From positions 56,071 to 120,070 of the forward strand of contig CAJZBQ010000031.1 in the NCBI GenBank assembly GCA_914767885.1: a stretch of 64,000 bases of DNA. The letters are read 5' to 3'. Source of the DNA: Blepharisma stoltei. Taxonomy: Eukaryota > Ciliophora > Heterotrichea > Heterotrichida > Blepharismidae. The notes beneath the pieces were generated by a model. It was not told the DNA's origin, did no database searches, and saw only the letters and a list, made by a program, of their open reading frames with translations. A program made the translations under genes and the position numbers. Positions 1 through 9,700 of this stretch are shown in pieces (position 1 is the stretch's first letter; the number at the start of each line of letters is the position of its first letter).

Positions 1-87
1 TCCAATAAGATTTAAATTGAAGATACCTTAAAATTCTATTAAATAGAAGGGGGATCTTAAAATTGCAATTAAAGAAAATACATAAGG

Positions 88-911
88 ATGGATCAGGCAA
101 TTAGAATACCTGTATTTAAACAAGGGAAATGGAGTCCTGAAGAAGATCAAGCTCTAAAGTCTGCAGTGGATTATTATGGAGCACAAAATTGAAAGGCAAT
201 AGCGGATGAGGTAGGTCAAAGGACTTCACAACAGTGCTTTGACAGGGATAATCATGAATAGTCCAAACTGTGGTAAAATTACAGTAAATTAACTATAAAA
301 ATGACTAAAAAAAATTAAATTATTAACTGAAATTTTACTCAGTGAGGTTTTTTATGATTATCCTTTTACAGGTACAAGAGTTTGAAGCCAGGGCTAATAA
401 AAGGACCATGGCAGCCATATGAAGATATAATATTCCAGTCTGTTTTTAATGTTCGCCCACTTGCTGAATACTATTTTACATTTAAAATAGCTATTAGCTC
501 TCTATATGTAAAGCACGAAGTATTGTAAAATACAATGTTACGCTTAGAGAATGGGTTAAGTATGAAGGCCCAACTGGTTGGTCAAGATGCTCTCTATGAA
601 TTCCTGGACGTAGTGGCAAGCAATGCCGCGAACGATGATCTACGATGTTGAACCCAGGCCTAATCAAGCGCAATTGGACTCGTGAAGAGGAATCCATCCT
701 TTTTGAAATGTACAAAAAATACGGTAAGCAATGATCATTAATTGCCAAATCTCTTCCAGGCCGTTCAGTCGATTCTGTTAGAAAGCACATATGGGAAAAT
801 AAAAAGAAGCTGCAGAATCAGCCCCCAGAGCCAGATGAGGAGCTTTCCATAGATCCTGATGTGTCTGATTTACCTCTTAAAAAAATTTTTATTTCTAAAG
901 AAAATGGGTAG
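88..911 (+). CDS. Three-repeat Myb-family DNA-binding protein, split by two IESs
   Basis: Three tandem Myb/SANT repeats are visible. R1 begins at KGKWSPEEDQAL and has in-frame UGA as its Trp (YGAQN-W). R2 runs from KGPWQPYEDIIF to RSGKQCRERW. R3 runs from KRNWTREEESILF to GRSVDSVRKHIW. The family binds DNA; a transcription or SNAPc4-like role is inferred. Two insertions (about 247-372 and 449-540) break the frame, and removing both joins DR to YKSLKPG and SVF to TLREWVKYEG. The ATG at 88 is taken because it opens this frame just before R1. The gene stops at TAG (909-911), but the same frame stays open for a further 55 codons. Confidence is high for the Myb call and moderate for the C-terminus. 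Confidence 0.85.
247..372. other. IES with GGATAATCAT inverted ends inside Myb R1
   Basis: The insertion carries short inverted ends (GGATAATCAT near 246-255, ATGATTATCC near 353-362). It is flanked by the direct repeat ACAGG rather than by TA. Joining at this repeat gives an open frame across the end of Myb R1 (CFDR-YKSLKPG). The exact cut within the repeat cannot be told. Confidence 0.65.
449..540. other. TA-flanked IES inside Myb R2 (92 bp)
   Basis: TA at 447-448 and TA at 539-540 flank 92 bp with stops in all useful frames. Removing it keeps one TA and gives SVF-TLREWVKYEGPTGW, a normal Myb R2. Confidence 0.75.
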
Positions 912-1103
912 ATTAAAATACCAATTGTTTATATTTCAATGGTCTATAAAATGAATTGTCAAGCTAAAATTTCAATTTGTGATTTAAATAGAGAATTAGA
1001 GCAATTAGAAATAAAGATGGTAGAATGCTCTAGTAATTTCATTATATATATAGGCTTAAAACACAAAAAGACATAAAACCATTTGCAATTAAATAAAAAT
1101 TAA

Positions 1104-1808
1104 GATTAAGATTAAGATTACGATAACTCTGTCTAACCCCCACTTAGCTTACTCCCCCCCCCCCCTCCGTGAGCGAACAAAACCATTAGAAAAATCGCCA
1201 TTTTTTGACCAAAAACCCACCCTCCGTGAGTGAACAAAAATTTTTTTAATAGAAAAAATTTTAATGGAAAAAAATTTTGATATATAAGTGATAATTAGTA
1301 TAATGAAATCTAGAGCTAATTCTGTTTAATTTTAAACAAATTGCGTTTTAAAACATAAATTTTGCAAATTAAATTAATATTTGCTTCCCAATTTTTGCAA
1401 ATTAGGATTTTTTTAAATTTCGAAAAAAAATATTTTTTATAAAATTTATATATAAATTTTTTTTAAAAAAAAAAATTAACCCCCCTCCGTGAGCGAACAA
1501 AATTTTTTTGTTTCGCTCACGGAGGGGGGGGGGGGAGTTAGGGTTTTAACTGTAAAGCTCCCCCTTCATGAATTCCATCCTCTGGCGTACAGCTCTGAAC
1601 AACGGTAGGTGGAATCGGCCTAACCGTCGAACCGTTACAGACGCCTCTGGCCCGGACGAGTCTCTCTTTCTTTCTTGAACTGTAATTGACAATTTGGGGC
1701 TGCCGAAGCAGTCCCAATGCTGATTTCCTTCAGAAAGTCGGAACTTCCCTCACTAGGAAAAGGACTAGGGGAGTGAACCCCTAACCTATGCCACCATTTT
1801 TAATTGTG
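1104..1808 (-). mobile_element. SINE-like retroposon with a MITE nested inside it
   Basis: A 14-bp direct repeat, TAAATAAAAATTAA, flanks the unit at 1090-1103 and 1809-1822. Read on the minus strand it starts with AAAAATGGTGGC (near 1800) and ends in a tandem TTAATC tail (about 1104-1120), like a retroposed element with a simple-repeat tail. A complete TA-flanked MITE sits inside at 1152-1538. Without the MITE the retroposon is about 318 bp. No gene lies here, so excision cannot be tested by frame. Confidence 0.65.
1152..1538. mobile_element. MITE, CTCCGTGAGCGAAC family
   Basis: TA at 1150-1151 and 1539-1540 flank the element. The ends are inverted repeats built from CTCCGTGAGCGAACAAAA with a poly-C/poly-G run. 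The left arm carries the unit twice. The right arm ends in a hairpin made of the unit and its complement. The AT-rich core matches the copies at 11000, 12552 and 21233. No transposase frame is present, so it is non-autonomous. Confidence 0.85.
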
Positions 1809-2038
1809 TAAATAAAAATTAAATCATACCATTTTTATAGAGAAATATTATGAAAATACCATCAATTGTATATTCATATTTACCCAAGAAAATGCATCAG
1901 AAAAGCAGGGATTTTAAGACTTCTAAACATTTATCTGATTAAATATAAGCAATGCCTATTATCCTATTTTAGAGGAAATCTATTAATTTTCAATTAAATT
2001 CACTCTTTTAAAGCATATTAGAAAAATTAAATTTAAAT

Positions 2039-3259
2039 ATGAACCCCACCCCTCACCCAAAAATCCAAAAAATTCGTGACTACCAAGAGAAAAACCGCAT
2101 TATTTTGATAGGTTTAGTCACAGTCACAATTATTTTAGTCACAGATCTTTTGTATCTTGCGCCTAAGAAAGGGTCGATGTTTGGGACAAACTTTATGGCA
2201 CCGTTAACTTTAGCTTGTGTAGTCATGACTGGGGCTATGACTATAAAATACATAAACAGCGACTTAGAAGCCAATAAAGCAATAAATTCAATAAACTACG
2301 CACAAATTCACTATGAAAATAAAGAAATCATAGAAAATCAAGAGCAGGTTATTATAAGTCATTCACAGGTCGTAGAGGAATGAATGAAAAAGAAAGGGAT
2401 TGATATGAAAATCAGACAGTGGATTATGAATGTCAGACAATGGTACTCAAAAGAGCTGATTCCTTATATACTGAATTCTAATGTGGAAAATATCATGCAA
2501 TTGAATAAATTATTAAAAGAATTCACCAAAAAATGCGAAAAACACTGGATTTATGAAGGGTCTTTTGATGATATAAAAGGCTTTGAACTTACACATGACG
2601 AAAAAACTGTCTATAAAAGGGTCAGTATAAGGGATATTCAGGACTTGATAAAAGACCTGAAATTCAATTATACACTGGATTTAGAGCTTTCGAAAAAGGA
2701 GTCAGCAATCCCAGGTGACTCCAGCAAAGAAGAAGCTTTAAAAAGACTCCAGCTTGCTGACATAGTCCGCCAACGGCTACTTTTAGACAATTTTTTTGAA
2801 ATTCCAACCTTTAACTGTCGGAATTTCGTAATTTCTCGGCTTTATACCTTGTCAAGCACTTTATCTCTAAAAGACTACCAAGCTTCCCCAGCAGTTTCTG
2901 ACAACTCGTGGACCTCCCGCAAGCCAAGCGACCCTCAAATCCTTTCCCACCTTTTCTTCCGCCTCTTAAACAACCTTAACAACCCTACAGTTGACCCTAA
3001 TTTTAATATGTTTTCTGAAATAGTGACTGAAGCTCCCCCTAGCTCAATGCACATCTCCAAAGTCCTTTTTTACCAAACCTCACGAATCCCTACCTTTGAA
3101 ATCTTATCAGGGAGTGAAATTTGAACCCCTCACAAAGACTCAGACAACCTTTTCAGCGCAATAGCACTTTTCTTATATCATGTACAGCAAAAAAATAATG
3201 GTTATTTCTATAGTATGGACTGTAGAGACTTCTTTAAGTTAATATACATTTTTTTATAA
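2039..3259 (+). CDS. TMEM209-like nuclear envelope membrane protein
   Basis: Two in-frame UGA (Trp) codons, at 2381 and 3121, join what look like separate frames into one protein of about 406 residues. An N-terminal pair of hydrophobic stretches (IILIGLVTVTIILVTDLLYL and the segment around FMAPLTLACVVMTGAMT) is followed by a soluble part. The C-terminus (DSDNLFSAIALFLYHVQQKN then GYFYSMD) matches the conserved tail of TMEM209 / CytochromB561_N proteins, where N-[MFL]-F-x-A-I-x-L-F-L-x-H precedes the end. TMEM209 binds nuclear pore proteins in animals, so a role at the nuclear envelope is inferred. No intron or IES is needed. Confidence 0.75.
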
Positions 3260-3343
3260 ATTAAGCTGAAATCTCTATAAGTTTATCAATTATTTTTATA
3301 TATATTTTTTTAGTATATATTAATTTCAAATTAAGAATAAAGG

Positions 3344-4436
3344 TTATTTAAATTCCCCATCCAAGAAGTAAGCGGATTCCTTCTCCAAGGTTGTGGCCAC
3401 ATTCATAAGGGCTTTCGCACTTTCCATTTCCAAGTGACAAGAAGTCGTTGTTAATAGTGGAAAAGCTCTGTAACTCCCCACCCACGAGTTGGGCCTAATA
3501 AAAGTCTTATATAAAAAAAATTTTTTATAGAAAATTATTAACAAAAAAAAACCTGCTTGAGGGAGTAAATAGTTAGTGACTACTTGGTTAGTTCCGCTTT
3601 GAGTTCCAAGTCCTTTAAGAATTGCAATTAAAGCTGTATAGTTGCAGTCAGCGTTCCAGCTGAAAATTTCATCTTCAATCTTAACGACCAAGTTAAGCAT
3701 AGTATGGAGGACGAAAATGTCGCCACCTTCAAGCTTTTTGATATAGTTGGAAATTTGGGTGAACTGAGGTTCAAGTCCAGTGAAGTCAGCCACACATTTG
3801 GAGACTCCGTTCTTGGCAAGCCCAGCCAATAAGCCGTTGAAGAAGTCATAGTTAGGAGTTGGGTTGGCTCCAGCTGTAAGGGTCCAGCCTACCAAAAGTT
3901 GGATTGCGTTACCTAAGGATTGGCCACAGACTGCATAATCAGCACTGCAAGCGGTCAGGACTTTCATGTCAGCGTGGATTTCTGAGGAGTGCTTGAAATA
4001 GTTGGTCATTAAGATGGAAAGGCCAGTGCTTGGGTTCAAGATTTGGATAAGTTGCTTTTCTAAGGCTTCAAGGTTGCAGGCTGGTGCGATCTGGTGGAGG
4101 CTGCTGGCAAAGGCTTTGAGATTTGTAATGAGGGTCTGGGTGTCTTCAAAGTTGAAATGAAGAATGCTTTGGAAGTTAGAAAGGCGAACCCAAGGCAAAA
4201 TTTTTTTTTTTATAAAAATATTTTGGTATTATTTAAAGAGTCTTAGAAACGATTTCTTGGACCAAAGCAGATTCTGAGTTGAGTTGGGTTTGGCAGGTCC
4301 CTTCAATTTCTGGATTTGCTTGAAGACCTGAAAGTAATCCTTTAACAAAGTTTAGAGCGTCAGCTGGGGTTGGCTCTGAGTGTACAGCGGCAGATAGGCA
4401 TGCAAGCCCGAGGAAAACAAAGAGCATTCGCTGCAT
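3344..4436 (-). CDS. Secreted protein of unknown function, probably interrupted
   Basis: The N-terminus (MQRMLFVFLGLACLSAAVHS) is a clear signal peptide. The rest is helical, with scattered cysteines (for example EGTCQT, ACSADYAVCGQ, SKCVADF, NADCNY). The frame stops at about 4233 and resumes at about 4200 (PWVRLSNFQ...) after a short AT-rich stretch. A second AT-rich stretch near 3500-3550 codes for an odd hydrophobic run (FFLLIIFYKKFFLY) in an otherwise soluble protein. Both look like small IESs, but I could not fix their ends. I recognise no family. Confidence 0.6.
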
Positions 4437-4924
4437 TATATAATTATTTCACCATAATTTTGGCATAAATTTAAGGACTTTTATAATGATGAAAAAGAAA
4501 AGAGGAGAGAAAATGCGACTTAAGTGGATTAATTTTAGTTTAAATAGAGATATAACTAATCATTATGAAATAACTAAAAACCAACGGTTAAATATGTTGA
4601 GAAAGGATACAGATCATGTTTTTGCTGGCATTTTCTTAGCTGGCTCTATAAAAATCACGATATTTAACATAATATAGGCTTCTCCAATTTCTTGTGGTAT
4701 TAATGAAAACTCTCTTAAATAAACCAATTTAAGAATATAGCTTATTCATAACAATAGATCGCTCAGGTTTTAGTTCACTAGGTAAAAATATGTCTCCTTA
4801 GTCAAAATATATTTTAAAATTTTCTCATTGAATTATCTTTTCCAAAAATAATCAAAATAAAACCTAATACCCGTCTACACAGTAAATCTATTATAATAAA
4901 TCTGTTATTGACTTCATATACAAA
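4437..4924. other. AT-rich intergenic region
   Basis: This lies between a secreted-protein gene start (4436) and the MAP kinase stop. A 63-codon open frame on the plus strand (4486-4677) has no recognisable features and low-complexity codon content. I see no RNA gene, repeat or MITE end here. Confidence 0.5.
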
Positions 4925-6190
4925 TTAAGAAATTTCTAAATCTTCGTCACTATCCGCATCCCTCGAAATAATCATTCTTCCTGGGATGTGCAATTGCCTT
5001 GCATACTCAATTTTCGCCCTCTCGTACTCATCTCTTTTATCCTGAAAATGATAAAGCAAAATTTCATTATAAATCAAGTCCTTTGTGTCCCTCATCGTCA
5101 GCAGCTGCCTTTCAAACTCAAAGTCAAACAGCGAGACTGGCTCTCGGACTGGCTCATCTTCTGGGTAATGCAAAGCTACCAGATAAGGGTGGGACAAGGC
5201 TTCTTCTATAGTAATTCTTCGCGCTGGGTTGAAAACCAGCATTTTCTTCAGCAAATCCATCGCATTCGGATTTGCTGTCCTAAAAATGGTCTCAAAAGCA
5301 CGTGCTGGCCTTCTCGCCATTCTCATCACCTTGTCTCTAGCCTTAGTCGTAGGAATGCACTGGATATCTTCGTCTGTCGGGGTACCGATAAGGTTAAAAC
5401 TCAGCTCAAGCTGGTGATTTGCATCATTTCCAGGCAAGATCGGCTTTCTATGCAAAAGCTCTCCAAAAATGCACCCAACACTTCACATATCCAGCGCCGT
5501 CGTATATTTCTTGAACGTCAAAAGTAGCTCAGGAGCCCTATACCACCTTGTTGCCACATAATCAGTCATCTGAGTCGAGTTTATTTTCAGTTCTTTTATA
5601 TAAGGCCTTGCTAGTCCAAAATCACAAATTTTCAAGTCACAATTGGAATTTACCAATAAATTCCTAGGCTTTAAGTCTCTATGTATAATCCCTGCGCTGT
5701 GCATATACTTCATTCCTCTAAGAAGCTGATATAAAAAGAATTGGCAGTGGTCATCAGATAAATGCTGAGGAGATTTTATAATTGAGCTTAGATCTGTCTG
5801 CAGCAGCTCGTTTACGACATAAATTTCGTCAAAGTCTTCTCGGGAGACAGGCAGCTGAATGGTGCGTATCCTCATTATGTTTTCGTGCTCTAACAAGCGG
5901 AGGATGATGAGTTCTCGTAAGGTTCGCTTGGCAAAGGTCGTGTGTTCAAAGGCTTTTTCGATTTTTTTTATTGCCACCATTTCGCCGGTATGGGTGTCTC
6001 GGGCTGAAACTACAACGCCGTAGGCACCACTGCCTAAAGTGTCGAGAATTTCGTAGCGGGAGTCAAGGGAGAAGGTGGCGCCTATTACTCTGGTGATGCG
6101 CTTGTTAATGGCACAGGGTCCTCCAAGCTGAGATACGGAGTATGGGCCACGTACCGTTTCTTTGGAGGCTTGCTTGGGTTTAAGTTCCAT
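4925..6190 (-). CDS. MAP kinase with TDY activation motif
   Basis: All kinase landmarks are present: the glycine loop GSGAYG, VAIKK, HRDLKPRNLL, DFG, the T-D-Y activation-lip motif (QMTDYVATRWYRAPE) and DMWSVGCIFGELL, where W is an in-frame UGA at about 5480. TDY is one of the activation motifs used by protist and plant MAP kinases. A C-terminal extension follows the last helix (EYARQLHIPGRMI, then an acidic tail). It phosphorylates Ser/Thr-Pro sites in signalling cascades (family knowledge). The gene has no IES and the start Met is the first in frame. About 421 residues. Confidence 0.93.
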
Positions 6191-6763
6191 ATTATAGGAA
6201 AACCATTCTTTGGAAAATTTAAAATGATGAGCTCAGATGGGAAGGAGAAAGAGAAAAGATAGGTAAAGGGGGGAGAGATGGAGGAATCGGGACTGCTGGA
6301 GGTTTTAGATATGAATAAATTCAAAAAAATCATTATTAGCAAGAAATGCATATATATGATTAAAGATAATTGAAAAAGAGAGGTTTTGGTATATATTTAA
6401 AAAAGAAGCAAGCTAAAAGTTTGTGATTGTAATAAAGTAGAAAGCTATTTTAGTAATAATAAAATGCATTTTCAATTAAACTAACAATGCCTTTTTTAAA
6501 AAAAATTATTATTAACTCGTCTAGTTTGTGAAAGGGCAAACCATGGAAAAAATCTTATTTTTTAATAAAAAAATAAACTTTTCATCGAATTTTCTATATA
6601 TAAATTTGGATCTATAAGTATAGATTATTATAGCTATTTTTTTCAAATTCAAAATAAAGCCCAATTCTGAGTAGACAAGAATTTTGTGCTCACAAACAGA
6701 TAGAGAAATAAGAACTAGATTGTATTTAAAAGCTAAAATTAGATTATTACTACCAAGAAGGCT
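6191..6763. other. AT-rich spacer between divergent/convergent genes
   Basis: This lies between the MAP kinase start and the nucleoporin stop. It is strongly AT-rich with homopolymer runs. I see no credible coding frame, RNA or mobile-element end. It must hold the kinase promoter. Confidence 0.5.
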
Positions 6764-9700
6764 TTATTTTCTTTGTTGTATCCATGGATTTGAACTCTGT
6801 TGTGACCCACTTTGCTGGTTAGACATAAAAGCTCCAAATGGCTGCTGCACTGCTGGATTAGGCTGCTGCCCAGCTTGTTGTGCAAAAGATCCAAATGATA
6901 CTGGCTGTCCTGGATTCCCAAAGGTTTTATTACCTAAATTTACCGTTGGAAATGACGAAGGTGCAAATGAAGTGGACCCAAACCCTGACTGCCCAAAAGT
7001 TGGCATAACTGGAGCAGGCTGAGAGTTAAGTGCAAGCGACATTAAAGAATTTGGAGCTGGCTGACTGCTTGGGATAAAAGGGCTAGGATTTGTTGGCTTT
7101 GGAGCTGTAAACGTATTTTGGGCTGCCACAAAGAACGAATTTTGGGCTGGTGGCTGTGCAGGATTTGTAGGCTGGGTGCCAAGTATAGAGCTTGTAGAAA
7201 ATGGTTTTTCCGGGCTTAGTAAGGACGGATTGACTGCATTAGGAGGTTTCTGAGGGTTAAGGATTGATTGGGATAGAGGAGCTGTTAATAAAGGTTTTTG
7301 AGGTGTTGTCAATGAATTTTGAAGAGGATTTGATGGAAAAGACTGCTGAGAAGGCTTAGCTGCCTGAGATGTTGGGTTAACAAAGAACCCAGAGCTTGCA
7401 GGCTTTGGAGGCTCTACTTTCTCAGCTGGCTTTGGAGGGTTGGTTGAAAAAGCTGGAACAGTTGTAGGCTGTGGCTGAAGTTTTTGAGGTGCAAAAGGCT
7501 GGCTAGATTGAACTGATTGTGTTGGAGGATTCGGAGCTGAATCAACTTGAAGACTTGCTTGCATTGGCTGCTGCACTTTAGGGGGCTCTACCTGTACTTT
7601 TGGTTCTGGCTTTTTAAAAGCTACTTCCATTATATGTTCTATAGACTTCTTTTTAGTCGAAATTATTGGACTTTCTGCTGCTTTCTCTTTAATAGTATCA
7701 AATTTGATAACTTCGCTAGGCAGTTTTTTATCAGGCTGCCTCACAGCATTTTGCTGTGGAGTTGCCAAGCTTTGCCTCGGTTTTTCTATTCTAGACTGTA
7801 TAATCTGTGGCTTAATTCAGTCTTTAAACCTCCTCTGCTGTTCCGCTGGGTCTCTAAAATCTATTTTTTCTTCTATATTTTCTTCTTTTTCTTCTTCATC
7901 ACTATTTTCTACATCGTCAAAGGCGAACCTTTTTTGCTGAGAAGGTCTCAGCGCTCTGCCTAAGCCCCTCACCTTTAAATCCAGCTCACTTATAACCCTA
8001 CTGGCCTGTTCTATTCTTGACACTATTAAATTATCAATAATTTCTTTCGGATATTTCACAGTTTTTTGCTTTGTATTTGGGATATGTTTTCTGGTAACTC
8101 TCAGCATGTTTGTGCTTTCGTCAGTTTTCACCCCGAGCTGATTCCTTTGGGATCTTATCATTTTGATGATTTTTTCAAGCCCAACCTTAAAATAATGCTC
8201 AAAAGTGGTAGTTCGGCATTCAAATTCTTCAATAGACCGGATAAGTCTTGGGTCAATGTCCCCTTCATCTAGGTCATTTTTGACTTCTAGCTGGGTTTTG
8301 GCCATCTCGAAAATGTTTTTTACAGCGTCAGCGTCAATTTTGTTTTCTATGTGGGAGGCAGTTAGGTCGTCTAATTTTTGACTGAGGGTGAAAATTTTTT
8401 GTTTGCTGAGGTTGATTATTTTTTGGGAGTCGGAGATGATGGATTTTATGTCGGAGAGGACGGAGTCGTTGATTTGTTGGGATTCGAGCTGGGAGAAAGA
8501 AGTGGAGGTCTCTTGGATGGTGATTTGGAGGAAATTTATGAGTTTTTCTTTTTCTTGTTTGAGGATGGTGGTGTCAGCTGGCTTGGGGGGTTCTGATTGC
8601 TTCAAAGGTTCGGGCTGTTTTAAGGGTTCTGGCTGCTTTAAAGGGAGTTGAGCTGTTTTAGTATCTTCAGGCTTTGGCTGGGCTGGGAAGACAGCAGATG
8701 GTTTTGTAGGTTCTTCGGCCTTAGGCTGAGGCGGCTGAGCATCAAATAGCTTTTTGGTAGCTTCTTCTGGCTTTGGTTGAGAAATCAAAGAAGTACCAAA
8801 TGGAGATTGACCTTGATTTGCAGTCTTTGAAGATTCTTCAGTTTTTACCTGTGAAAAGCTAGTTTGCAAACTTGATAGAGAAAAAGGATTTTGAGCAGTG
8901 CTTTTGGATTCTTCAGGCTTCTGGATGAAGAACGGGTTTTGGCTAGTTGTCTTTGCAGCTGCTTCTGATTTGGGCTGGAAAGGATTTTCTTTTTTTTCTT
9001 CTGAGACTTTGAATGCATCTGCTTTTATTTCTGGTTTTGAGGGGATAAAAGAGCTAGCTTGAGGGCCTAAAGAGGCGCTAAAAGGATTTGAAGCTTTAGG
9101 ATCAGCGGATATAGGCAAGTCTAGTGGTTTTTGTGTAAGTTTTGATAGCCCAGAGGTTATTTCTCCAGATTTTTTGCTTTCTTCTGTTAATCCAGTAGTC
9201 TGGGCAGGCTGAGTTTTTTCCTCACTCCCCTTTAAATTAGAGCAAATCTTATTTAAATTTCAAAATTAAAAAAATTATATTATAATTTATAATTAAAACA
9301 TATTATCTATTGCCTAAATTTCTGATCATGCATATGCATGTCATTTTGAATTTGGTATGTAAAAACCGAATATGCGTTTCAAAACGCAGATTTTAGTGCG
9401 GCAAATTCTTAATTTGAAATTTCATATGAAAATGGCGCGTATAACGTCCATAAGAAATTTTGCCAACGGATTATATAATTTCCTAAAATTTCAACAATTT
9501 GTTATAGCATTTTCCTTTTAAAATTAAAATTTTTAAACAGATAAATTATTGATGAAATATTTTTAATTTATTTTTATGGAAAACTAATAAAAAATTAATT
9601 GATTTAATGTACAAACTACTTAAATGATTTCTATTTGCACTTTTTCCATTAAATTAGGTAAATCTATTTTATAAAAAATTTTATTTTCGCCCAAATTTTT

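Noticed and set aside
5456-5482. Split of the MAP kinase into two genes
   Set aside because: The gap is a single in-frame UGA at the invariant Trp of subdomain IX (DMWSVGC), so it is one gene under UGA = Trp.
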